Origin: Cafeteria roenbergensis
Taxonomy: Eukaryota; Sar; Bigyra; Bicosoecida; Cafeteriaceae
Direction of reading: 5' to 3'
Length of the DNA stretch: 64,000 nucleotides
NCBI GenBank assembly: GCA_008330645.1
Contig: VLTN01000061.1
Span: forward strand, 62,001 to 126,000
The notes under the pieces were generated by a model. It searched no databases. It was not told the DNA's origin and saw only the letters and a program-made list of their open reading frames with translations. Each line of letters starts with the position of its first letter. The first letter of the stretch is position 1. The position numbers and the translations under genes are program-made. Below are positions 29,115-39,502 of this stretch, piece by piece.

Positions 29115-30650
29115 TCACTCCGCGGTCGGCTGGATGCCAGTCGCAGCTGCGACAGCCTCGGCACCGGGGCCGGGCTCCTCCTGGGGGCTCGTCTCGGAGA
29201 CAGGCGCGCCCTCGCTGGCGGCAGCGCGGTCAGCGTCAGAGGTCGACCTGGCCTCCTCCTCGTCCGATTCGGCCGCGGCGCCCTCCATCGCCTCCGCCAG
29301 CTCTGCGGCGACCCCGGCTGCCGCCGCGGCGCCAGTGGGGGCGTGCCAGGCAGCCTGCTCTCCCGGAGACGGCGAGCGGCTGATGTCGCGGTGGCTCATT
29401 CCCTGCGGCTTTGGCAGGTCCGGGTGGATGTGCTCGTCCATGGGGTCCTCGACGTTGTGGTCCAGGTGCACGAAGCAGCGCTCCACGGACTCGAACCGCT
29501 CCACCTTGAGCTGCAGGCTCTGGCCCACGTCGTGCGCCTCGTGAAGAGGCATCTCGGGCGGCAGGACGATGTCGATCTCGACCATGAGCCGAAGCCCGGC
29601 GTAGTAGGCACGCACGGTGTCCACGAAGCAGATCTTGGGGCTGTGGGACATGGCCACACGGATGAGGTCGGCCACCTGCTCGCGGCTTGCGCCCCGGCCC
29701 GTGAGGCCCTTGACCTGCTCGAGCCCCTCGGAGGCCCAGTTGACGAGGATGTAGACTGCGAGCAGCATGGCCATCACGGAGTCCAGCCACCAGGCGCCGT
29801 CGACGAAAAAGGCAACCAAGATGGCGATGAGCGTGGCAACGTTGGTGAGCACGTCGTTGCGGTGGTCGGCAGCGAGCGCGCCGACAGACGCGCTGCTCTC
29901 CTCCACGCTGCGGCAGTACAGCAGCAGGACAACCTTGAGCCCGATGCTCAGGCCAAGGCTCGCCCAGGTCCACTCATCGATGTTGAGCGCGGCGGGGGCG
30001 TGCGAGAAGCCGTTGATGAGCGCTGTTGCGCCCTCCTGGAGGAGAATCAAGGCGGCCATGCCCATGACCGAGCTGAACACGACAAGCGACACCGGCTCCA
30101 GCCGGGTGCGCCCCACGGGGTATTTGTGGGGCCGCTTGCGCTTCTGCACCACGGCCGTCACGAAGATGATGGAGCCGCTGAGCAGGTCGAGGCCGGACTC
30201 GATTGCAGACGAGATGAGGGCCAGCGACCCTGACGCGATTCCAGCGACTAGCTTGATGACGAAAATGACAACGTTGGCCGCGAACGACAGGTTGATGGCG
30301 GCTTGCACGTGCCACCGCTCGGACGCCTTGCGCCTTGCCTGGATCGTCTCGGCGGACTCGGCGGGGCGCGACTCGCCAAGCGCCTCTTCGTCGTCCTCGC
30401 TGTCCACGCTCTCCCCAAGATCCACGGCCCACGGCATGCCCCGCCGCTGGCGCAGCATCGCCCGCTTGATGGTCTTGTTCTGGTCGCGGTAGTACTCGGC
30501 AACCGGGTGGCGCATTTCCCTCAGGGCCTCGTCGTCCTTGAGGGCATCGGCGAACTGGTCCGCTGCAACAGCAGGAACTGCGTGTGTCCCGTGCTCCGCG
30601 TCATGGCGCGAAGCCGACGGCACTCCGTCGTCGGCAGGAGCTGCTGCCAT
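29115..30650 (-). CDS. Cation diffusion facilitator (Mn/Zn-type metal transporter)
   Basis: Intronless, 511 residues from the ATG at 30650. CDF proteins export divalent metals from the cytosol by proton exchange. A soluble N-terminus contains VAEYYRDQNKTIKRA, similar to the YY-x-x-Q segment of plant Mn-CDF (MTP8-11) proteins. Six membrane spans follow, including FAANVVIFVIKLVAGIASGS, EWTWASLGLSIGLKVVLLLY and VATLIAILVAFFVDGAWWLD. Metal site A in span 2 reads AIESGLDLL, with Glu where Mn-CDFs have Asp, and in span 5 reads DHRNDVLTN. The C-terminal cytoplasmic domain has VRAYYAGLRLMVEIDIVLPP and FVHLDHNVED, the usual metallochaperone-like fold. The last ~100 residues are acidic low complexity. 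Metal specificity cannot be told from this. It lies tandem to the kinesin gene downstream on the same strand map. Confidence 0.9.
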   Translation of the reverse strand: MAAAPADDGVPSASRHDAEHGTHAVPAVAADQFADALKDDEALREMRHPVAEYYRDQNKTIKRAMLRQRRGMPWAVDLGESVDSEDDEEALGESRPAESAETIQARRKASERWHVQAAINLSFAANVVIFVIKLVAGIASGSLALISSAIESGLDLLSGSIIFVTAVVQKRKRPHKYPVGRTRLEPVSLVVFSSVMGMAALILLQEGATALINGFSHAPAALNIDEWTWASLGLSIGLKVVLLLYCRSVEESSASVGALAADHRNDVLTNVATLIAILVAFFVDGAWWLDSVMAMLLAVYILVNWASEGLEQVKGLTGRGASREQVADLIRVAMSHSPKICFVDTVRAYYAGLRLMVEIDIVLPPEMPLHEAHDVGQSLQLKVERFESVERCFVHLDHNVEDPMDEHIHPDLPKPQGMSHRDISRSPSPGEQAAWHAPTGAAAAAGVAAELAEAMEGAAAESDEEEARSTSDADRAAASEGAPVSETSPQEEPGPGAEAVAAATGIQPTAE

Positions 30651-30923
30651 CCCCAATGTAGGTGCGCAGGCACCCGAAGTGGGAGGTGGGTGCCGCGTGG
30701 GCCGCCCGTGGCCGGGGGGAAGCGCAAGTTCAAGCTCTGTCCCTTTGCCTGGCCTGGGACTGTGGTTGCAAGTCGATCGCTTGGCTTGAGCCGTGTCTTT
30801 TGGCTGGCAGCGGGTGTTCCGTTGCGAGACGCGCGCAGCTGCCTCCCGACCCAGCCAGCACGAAGTTCCGCACGACACAAAGGCGGCAAAGGAACCCACA
30901 CAAGCACGCACGCATCTCGCCGA

Positions 30924-33900
30924 CTACACGCGCCCGGCGCGCTTCCGCTTCGCCGCCTCGATTTCGGACGCGCTCTGGGAGTGGGCAAGGCCTCTGGCCA
31001 GGCTCTGGTCAAACCCGCGCCGCGCAGCGCCACCCCGCTGCGGGCCCAGAGCGCCCGTCGGCAGGGGCTTGGCTCCGCTTGCACGCGGCACGCCGCTCGA
31101 GCCGAGCGGCGGCAGTTGGCCCGAGGCCGCTGACCCGCGCGAAGTGGCTCGCACCGTCGACTCCGCACTGCGCCGCGCTCGCGCGCCCGCGCGGCTGTCG
31201 ATGCCCGCGCGGGCGATGAGCATCGCAGCCGCCTGCTCGTCGGCCGGCGGGGCGCCGAGCGTTGCGCGCCCCGCCCGCTCCAGCTGCCTTCGCAAGGCGT
31301 TGTAGGCGATCTGCAAGTCTCGCGCCTTGGCGACCTCCTCCTCCAGCCGCCCCCTCGCAGCGTCCCGCTGCTGCTCCAGCGTGCGCACGTAGTCAATCGA
31401 AGGCTGCTCGGCCAGGTCGTTCACGATTTCCTCCTCCACGCGGCGCCGCAGCCCGCTCTCGATGTACCGCCGCAGCGCGTTCACGTGCGCCCGCAACAGG
31501 TCGGGCTCCATCGTCGCGGGGTCGGCCTCCAGGTCCACGTCGCCTCGCTTTGCCCTGGCGTCCAGCTCGCGCTCGAGCCGCTGCAGCCGCTTCTCCCGCG
31601 ACGCCGACCGCACGGCCGACGTCCTGGCAGAGCCGTCCTTGCCCTCCGCGCCTGCCTCCTCGAGCGGCAGCTCCAGCCCGCTGTCAGCGGCGTCGACGTC
31701 GTCCTCGCCGCTGTCGTCCGCGGCGCCATCGGTCACGTCAGGCGCCGCGCCGCGGCTGCCCGCGTCGGCGGAGCCGCTGCGCCCCCTCGCTCCGACGGCC
31801 TGCTGCAGCGCAGACGCTGCCGCGTATCCGGTGCCCGGCCCCCTGCCGCCCCGCCTGTGCGACCCGCCGCGCCTCTTCGAGCTCCAAGCCGACTTTCCGC
31901 CCCCCCCGCCCGCGCGCACGGACCGCGAGAGCGATGCGGCCCCGGACATGCCGTCCAGCTCCGGCCGAGGCACGTGCACGCCCCCCGCCGGTGGGCGGGC
32001 TGCCGGGGCCCTCCCACGCAGGCCAGCGTCCAGCGCCCTGGCCTTGGCCTCCGCGTCCGAGGGGTCCGGAGACGACCCGGCCGGCCGGGCTGGCGGCTTG
32101 CGGAGGCCCCTGGGGAGGGACTTGAGCGACGCCGCCCCTCCGCGCGAGCTGCGGCCGGTGCCCCCCGTCACACCGCCGCGGACGGAGCCTGCGGTGGCCG
32201 CAAAGGCCGACCCGGACGTGGCCCCCAGGTCCTCCGCCTGCTCGTCGGGCGTCAGCTGGCCCGTCTCAATGGCCTCGCGCTCCAGCAGGCGGCGCAGGTG
32301 CGGCAGCCCCGTGGGGTGCGCCTCGAAGGGGTCTTCGGGCAGCAGCTGCGGCGGCACCCGGAAGACGCGGCGGCCCGCGGCCGACACCTCTACCGCAAAC
32401 CGCCCCTCCTCCAGCTCCCGCACCACCTGGCCCAGCCCCGCCGCGTACTCCCAGATGCTCCGCACCTCCGACTCCAGGCCCACCTCCCGCTCGCGGGCGC
32501 GGGCCGACCACGCGCGGAACTCGGCGGCCATCCGAGCGGAGTCCTCCGCCAGCGCCTTGGTGGTCTGCCTGTGGCTCTGCGCCGCCTGCGCTAGCTCGCG
32601 CCGGGCCGCCTGCTGCGCGTTGGCCACTGCCTGCCGGCGCAGGGCCGCCTCCTCCTCCCGCACGCGCTCCTCCACCGCCGCGGCCTCCTGCAGCGCCGAC
32701 TCCGCCACGCGAAGTGACTTGGGCACGGCGGCTACGAGCTCGTGCTGGTCGTGCAGCAGCGTCTGCGACTGCGCCATGAGCGACGCCACCTGCCGCGCGT
32801 AGGACGACGAAGTGCGCTCCACCTCGTCCCGCGCCGCTCTGGTGGAGGACTCCGCCACAGCGCGCGCCTCAGCGGCCCGCTCCCGCTGGTCCCGCGCCAG
32901 CCCGCGGAGCGTGCCGGCCTCGGAGGCCGTCCGAGCCTGCTCCTTCTTCAGCTGCTTCGTCAGCTCTGCCACGCGGGCCTTGAGCTCTGCCACCACCTCG
33001 TCGCTGTGGCCGCCGCCGGCCCCCGACGCGGCCGTCCCTCCAAGGCGGCCCGACGCTCCGCCCCCGCCGAACAAGCCGCCCGCGCTGGCCAAGCCGGTCC
33101 GGCTGCGCGAAGCGTCGTCCCAGGACACCTGGCCAGAGGTCAACGCCCTGAAGGCCTCGGCCTCGGCCCCGCCGCCGCCGGACCGGTGGCGCGGCAGCAT
33201 GGCCTCCCCCGCCCCCGCGGCCGAGGCGGGGCCGGCGGTGCCGCCGCCCATCCGCGCCTGCTGGGCCGCCCTGCCCTCCGCCTCCAGGCCCGCCTCCTCC
33301 TTCTCGGCCTCCGCCCGCTCCTCCGCCGTCATGGGGGGCGCCTCCAGGGCGTGCCTGGCCTCGAGCGGCGCCACGCCCTCGGGCTCTGCCATCTCGTGCG
33401 CCAGCATGTCGTCGGCCCTGGCGGCCGCTGCGGCAGCACCGTCTCCGCCCGCCGCCGCAGAGGCCGCCGCAGAGGCCGCCGCCCTCGCCACGCCCTCGGA
33501 GCTGTACGGCCCTCCCGGGGCCAGCGCCGCTGCGATGGCCTGTCGCGCCCACGGGCTGCGCATCGCCTGCCGCAGCGTCAGGCCGAGCACGCGCCCGTCG
33601 CTGAGACGAAACCGCCCGTCCGAGAGAATCCGCCCCGACGCGCCGACGTCTGCCATGAGTCTCATGATCCTGAGACGGGTGGTGACGCGCGCGACCGCCA
33701 GCTGCCGCCGCAGCATCGCGTTGGCGCCCTCCAGCTGTCGGATCCGCCTATCCTTGTCCTCGTCGTCCCGCAGAGTCACGTTCACCTTGGGCCTGTTGAT
33801 GACGGAGCGGCAGCGGTGCGCGAACTGGAGCGACGAGAGCGACTCCTCCACGTCCTCCCCGCGGGGGTGCACTGTCGCGAGGAGCACCGTGAAGCTGTTG

Positions 33901-35657
33901 CCGCCGAGGCTGTTTTGCAGGAGGCGGGTGAGCTTGGAGTCGCGGTAGGGCACGTGGCCGCCGTCGGCAGTGGTGCCCCGCATGGAGGGATCCGCCGCCA
34001 CCGCCGCCGGCCCCGCGGCCGTCAGCGTCTGCCCCTGCAGCGCGATGACGACCTTCCCCAGCGCCGTCAGCGAGCTGTTGATGAATCGCGCCTCAGCTTG
34101 GCGCATGCCCTCGCTCTCGCTGCGCTTCAGCCGCTCCGACCCCGCCAGGTCCACGAGGTTGAGCATGCCGTCGACCGTCTGGCCCGTTCGCCGGTCCTTC
34201 TGCAGCACGTGCAGCGTCAGCACTGTGTGGGAGCGGGACGACACGGCGTTCATGCGCGTGTCGTGGGTGGCCCGCAGACCCATCCCGCGGCGCACCACCT
34301 CGAGCGCCTGCTCCGCGTTGGCCACCGACAGCACCGTCAGGCCCTCCACGTAGACGTTGCCAGCGGCGTCCTCGCGCACCTCCAGCGACTGCTTCGCGTA
34401 GCGCGCGCCGTAGTCCATGCTGGCGTCGGAGCCCGCGCGCCGCCCGAAGGTGCCCGTGACCTTGCCAGCCTCCTCGAACCACTTGGTCGTGTCGGAGGTG
34501 GTGTCGGGCCGCGCTGTGCGCAGCGCGCTGTCCGGCCGTGGCGGCGGCCTCCTGGCGGTTTCGCCCGCCTCCGCCCCCGCGGCCACGTGGCCCCCCTCCG
34601 CGGAGGCGATCCCCAGGTCGCGCACGCGGTCCATGTACACCTCCAGGAAGGATATGACCACGGCCGAGTCCTTGGCGTGGGAGCGGGTCTTGAGCACGCG
34701 GAAGATATAGTCCACGGCGCGGGGGATGAGACCGGGGGCGTCGCCCTTCTCGGACCCGAACATGGTGTACGTCTTGCCCTGCGAGTGCCGGGGATAGCGG
34801 GGGGGGGGGTAAAGAAAGCGGGCACGCCAGGCGCAGGGGGCGCAGGTGGGTGGAGGGCAAGGCTGGTTTCGATCGCGCGCTCCACGTCTGGGCGAGAGTC
34901 TCGGCACGAAGCGGGGGCGCCCCCAGGCCCGCCCTCAGTTGACGGCCTGTGGCGCACGCACACCGCTGCGCGCGCAGCTGGCCAGCGCCCGTCCCGCACG
35001 CTGCGCCCCGTCCGCAAGCTCTCACGCTGCCTGTCTGGCCGTACGCGAAGCAGCACGCATTGTAGCCCTCCAGGACGTGGTCGCACAGCCGCTGCGAGGT
35101 CTCCGTGAACACTTCTTCTTGCGAAGCGTGTGGCCCGTACACGCGGTTGAACGCAAACAAGTGCTGCGAGGTCGGGCTGGACTTGATGGTCATGCGCGAC
35201 GGCTGGTCCTCGTCCAGCTTGTAGTAGCGTGCCGGGACGGCCGTGGCACCATCGGGGGGGCGCAAGCGGACGTACACCTGCAGCGGCACACAGAGTTCGC
35301 GCACGGGGCGGGTCTCAGCAGCAGCCAGGGCAAGGCCAGCGGCCGCTATGGCGAGCGGCAGAGCAAGGCCGCAACGGGCTCGGAGCCGGCATCCACGGCG
35401 CGCCGGCACCATGGCCTCGCGGCAGTGTGGCAGCAAGTGGGCGAACGGGGCGCGCAGACGTGGTGCTGCTGCGTCGGCGCGGGCCGCCCGGCTGCCGCAG
35501 CACGCGTTGAGGGCGCCGCACGGCCTGCCTCGAGCCAGGCGCTGCCGCGGCCCTCGCCGACTGGCAGCGCTCCGACCGGGGAGCTCACCTTCACGGCCCC
35601 AGCCTCCGTGACCTGCGCATCCGTGTAGTCATTGACAGTACTCCGGGCGCCGGCCAT
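30924..35657 (-). CDS. N-terminal motor kinesin with coiled-coil stalk
   Basis: Plus-end-type microtubule motor. Three exons: 35589-35657, 35026-35277 and 30924-34778 (both phase 0); 1391 residues. Exon 1 runs into [10 protein letters not shown] across the splice. Motor motifs: [15 protein letters not shown] (P-loop split by intron 2), [11 protein letters not shown] (switch I), [17 protein letters not shown] (switch II), [16 protein letters not shown] and [17 protein letters not shown]. The motor occupies about residues 20-440, longer than the usual ~340 because a ~75-residue insert follows [10 protein letters not shown]. After the neck come predicted coiled coils ([38 protein letters not shown]) separated by Gly/Ser/Pro linkers. 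I cannot assign a kinesin subfamily. The P-loop intron supports correct splice calling because both sides join exactly. Confidence 0.92.
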
Positions 35658-36078
35658 GCCGGCCTGGCCCAGGGCAAGTGCCGCCGGAGCGGGGCAGTCG
35701 CGCGGGGCAGAGCCGGACGCAACCGACTGCCAGTCGCAACGCCGCCGCCACACACAGCAGGCGAATCGATCGGAGGCAGCAAACAGGTGGCCCCACCCGC
35801 GCGGCTCCACGCGCCTGCACTGCTGTTGCCAGCTCGGGAGCGGCGAAGGGCTCGAAGCACGGCGCGCTGCCGATGCGCTTGCTGGCAATTGTCCGCATGA
35901 TTGGAGTCGTGTGCGCATGCCGAGCCCCGCTGAACGATTCCCGGCGACGCGCGACAAGAGGAGCTCGTTTCCCTGCACCAGCACGGCGGTGCGACGCGCG
36001 ACGCACACAAAGCAGGCAAAGCCCCCCCTCCCACACACACACGAGAGTGCCGGGCCGGCGCCACCCCCGCAGCACAAG
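35658..36078. other. Intergenic interval upstream of kinesin, downstream of kinase
   Basis: 421 bp between two minus-strand genes. It must contain the kinesin promoter and the kinase 3' UTR. No conserved frame, TATA box or repeat is evident. Confidence 0.5.
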
Positions 36079-39000
36079 TCATCCGAACGGGTCGAGCGCG
36101 TCGAGGCCGGTGCTGGCTTGCGGCGCGCTGCGCCCCCTCGGCGCGGAGGGTGGCACGTGGCCTCGCTGCGCGGGCGGCTGCCAGCCCCCCGCCACGGGCC
36201 TCGTGGTCGCCGCTCCCACCGACATGGCTGAGCTCGGCTGTGCGCTGTGCGCGACCGGGGACCCATAGAGCGCCGCCAGGGACGCCCCCGACAGGGTGGT
36301 GCTGTAGCCCGGGCCCGCCCCCAGCGCGCCGGGGCCGCCCCCGTGCGCCTGCGCATGCAGCCCGGCGCCGCGGGAAGCCGCGTCGCTCTGTGAGAACGGG
36401 TCGGCTGTCGCGGCTGTGGGGTGAGGGCTGGGCCCGCCGAACAGGTCGGCCACCTCGTCACCGGCCTCCGCCCCGCTCGCGCCGTCGTCGAAACCAAACG
36501 CATCGACGACCGCTGCGGCAGCGCCGCAGCACACTCCGCCAGCCGCTGGCGTTTCGTCGAAGCCGAACAAGTCATCGTCGCACTCGCCGCCGCCGCCGCC
36601 GCCGCCAGCCGCTGGCGCGTCGTCGAAGCCGAACGCGTCGTCCCGCCCGGAGCCCGAGGCAGGGCCCCTGCTCCGGGGCGCGCTGCTCCTGCTGCCGGCG
36701 CCGCCGCTGCCGGCGCCGCCGAAGCCGCTGCCCAGGGCAAAGCCGTCGTCCCCCGGCCCTCCCGGCGTGGCGGTGCTGCTTGGCCTCGCGCTGCCCGTGT
36801 CGGCTGCGCTCATGTCACCAAAGCCAAACCCGTCGTCGGCGGGCTCAGCCCCAGCAGCGCCAGTGAAGGCATCGTCTGCGGCGTCGAACCCGAACGCGTC
36901 GTCGCCGCCGTCGCCGAACCCGTCATCGGCGCCGCCAGCGTCGCCGCCGTCGCCGAACCCGTCATCGGCGCCGCCAGCGTCGCCGCCGAACCCGAAGCCA
37001 TCGTCCTCGTCGTCGACGACGTCATCTCCCCGGCCGCTGCCTCCACCAGCCGCGGGAGCGGGAGGCGCAGCAGCAGCCGCTGCCTTGCGCCGGCGCGCGG
37101 CAATGACCCCGGACGCTCCGCCCGACGCTGCCCTGCCCGAAGGGGTGCCCGACCCGCCGGTACCCAGCCCCATCTGCCGCATGCGCTCCTCCAGCGAGGC
37201 GTCTCGGTCCGGCCTCGCCCGCCGCCGGCGCGTCGCCCCCCCGCCGGTGCCGCCCGCTGCGGCCGAGGACGTCGACGACGGGGCGGCGCGGTGGGACCCC
37301 TCTGCGGCGCGGCCCCGTCCCGGCCGGGCCACAGCCGGGGGCGGGAGGCCCGCGCTGAACATGCCCCCTGCGGAGCCGGGGGCCGCGTCCGGGCCGTCCC
37401 GGGCCTCGGGACGGAGGAGGAGGGCGTCCTTGCCGTCCGCTGTGGCGAGGGTGGGGAGGCCGGTGCCGAGGCGCGCGACCGCGCTGGAGGGGCCCTGGTC
37501 CTTGAGGCCCCGGTACAGGTCCCTGCAGTAGGCGAGGATCGATGTGGGGGTGGGGCGGTCGTCCGGGCGGGGGGCCAGGCAGGCGCGGATGAGCGTGATG
37601 ATGGCCTGCGGGCGGCGCGGCAGGGGCGGCACCTTGTACCGTGCCGCCAGGATGGCGACCCCCGCCGCCTCGGGGAAGGGGTGCTTGTTGTAAGCCAGTG
37701 AGAAGAGGACGCAGCCCAGCGCCCAGACGTCGACGCGGGTGTCGATGGAGAGGCCGCTGTAGAGGTCCACCATCTCGGGGGCGCGGAAGTGGGGAGTGGT
37801 GAACCGCGCGATGAGCTCCTCCTCGGCCACCCGGTCGGCCTTGTCCTTGATGGGGCCGGCCCGCGCGCAGACGGAGCCGAAGTCGCAGAGGCGGTAGCTG
37901 CCGTCGGCCGCCACGAGCACGTTCTCCAGCTTGAGGTCGCGGTGGGCCAGGGGCGGGTCCAGCGCGTGGAGGTACGCGGTGGACGAGACGATGGCCGCGA
38001 AGGCTCGCAGCACCTCGCCGTCGGGAATGGGCCTGTCGTCGCGGATGGACACGTTGACGCGATCCAGCAGGCTGCCGCCCGTGCATGCCTCCATAACGAC
38101 GCGGAACACGACGGCGACCCCGCCGTGGCCGCCCCGGATGCGGTCGCTGCGGGCCGCTATGGTGCGGACGATGCCCGGGTGTGGCTTGGCCGCTCGCGAG
38201 AGGCGCAGCATGAGCTTGACCTCCTCACGCAGCTGCTCCTGCAGCTGGGCCGTCTGCGGTAGAGAGGCGAGCAAGCGAGCAAGCAAGCAAGCAAGCACAC
38301 GGCGTGAGGGGGGAGGGTGCGGTCGACACCGGGGCGGTCTCGAGGGCGGCGCGCCAGAGAGTCGCCGGCTGTTTTCAAGGCCCAGTGCCGGCTGCGCAAC
38401 GCATGCAGCTCCAGGCCGAGGCGGCCGCCGCCCCGTGGCGCGGCGCAGCTGGCTAGAATCTACTGCTGAACCCGCTGGAGTGCCACTCGGGCTGGCGTAG
38501 CCGCTGGGCGCGCGCGCGCGGCGCCGGTTGCCGGAAACAGACCCAGCCACAATGCCGCAGCGATGCGCGGCGAGACGGCAAGCTCACTTGAGCGATCATC
38601 TTCTTCATCACAACAGTGGAGCCATCACGGTCGTCCCGGGCAATGTACACGGCTCCGTAGCCACCTGCAAACGGACCGAGGGCAGTAAGACAGGCGTGCA
38701 GAGTGTGCGATGTTGCCACGACAAGCGACCGCGAACGCCGACAATCGCGGAGAGGGCGCCGCCACCATGCGTGGCGTGCGGCCCCGTACGCAGGAAGGTG
38801 TTGCCACGGCAGGCCCCGCCGGGTCGGCGGCGTCCCGAGGGCACACGCTGTGCAGCGGTGCAGACCCAGAACAGCTGAAAAATGCGTGGCAGCTCGCACA
38901 GCTGGCGCGGCCGCAGACACAGCCCGGCGGACACAACCCGCACGCGCCGGGGGCCTCACCGTCTGCGATCTTTTTCGTCACTGTGTAGTTGATGCCTCCG

Positions 39001-39116
39001 ATGGTTTGCGTGGTCCCCACCTCGTCGTCGCTTGCGGGCATTGCAGCGGATTCGGAGCCCTTGCTGGACATTGCCGCAGCAGCCGCTGCGACAGCGTCTC
39101 TGGCGGCCCCAAACAT
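36079..39116 (-). CDS. AAK1/GAK-type (NAK family) protein kinase
   Basis: Ser/Thr kinase of the NAK family, which phosphorylates clathrin adaptors in endocytosis. Three exons: 38960-39116, 38588-38664 and 36079-38253 (phases 1 and 0); 802 residues. Exon junctions rebuild the Gly-rich loop KKIADGGYGAVYIARDD, with the ATP-binding Lys in VVMKKM. Catalytic motifs: PLAHRDLKLENVL, YRLCDFGS, FTTPHFRAPEMVDLYSGLSI, and DTRVDVWALGCVLFSLAY, the RAPEMVDLYSG block being typical of AAK1/GAK/BIKE. The kinase ends near residue 340. The ~460-residue tail is low complexity, rich in DDAF/DDGF/DLFGFD repeats, and has DPF motifs (TADPFSQ and, at the extreme C-terminus, LDPFG). DPF and D-x-F peptides bind the AP-2 appendage, in keeping with the family. 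It is divergent with the coiled-coil gene. Confidence 0.9.
36903..36990 (-). repeat. 39-bp coding tandem repeat in the kinase tail
   Basis: A little over two near-exact copies of a 39-bp unit encode DDGFGDGGDAGGA. Further degenerate copies flank it. Confidence 0.75.
38269..38299. repeat. (GCAA)n/(GCGA)n microsatellite in a kinase intron
   Basis: Tetranucleotide run in intron 2 of the NAK-type kinase gene, within ~50 bases of the exon 3 acceptor. Confidence 0.75.
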
Positions 39117-39502
39117 GGCTGGCAGTTCCAGCGGGATGCGGTCGGTCGCCCAAGCCGGATCGGCGGCAGCGGGGGGCTGCTGCGGCGCGGGTCCGCGATC
39201 TGCAAGTGCAGACCCGCGCAGCACCGGGGCATGCTTGTGCGCAGGCTAACATCGCGTGTTGCATTTGGGCGCCTCTGCCAACGGGCGCCGGCGCCTTGCT
39301 TTTGGCTCAGCCAAGGGGGCGGGGCCACTGCCGGGGCCGTTGGCGCCGACGCAGCCGAGTGTGCGCAGGGTTGACTCTGCTCGGCGCGGGGGCGCGAGAT
39401 GGCAAGCTAGTGAGCGCGGGCCGCGGGGGCGCGAGAGCTCTTTGTGGCGCGGCAAGCATGTGTGCGGATTGAGCGCGCGCCTCGGGCCGGTTCCTCGTGG
39501 CC
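39117..39502. promoter_or_regulatory. Divergent promoter interval, NAK kinase / coiled-coil gene
   Basis: 386 bp between divergent start codons, the longest of the divergent spacers. No recognisable core motif, and no gene was seen. Confidence 0.4.
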
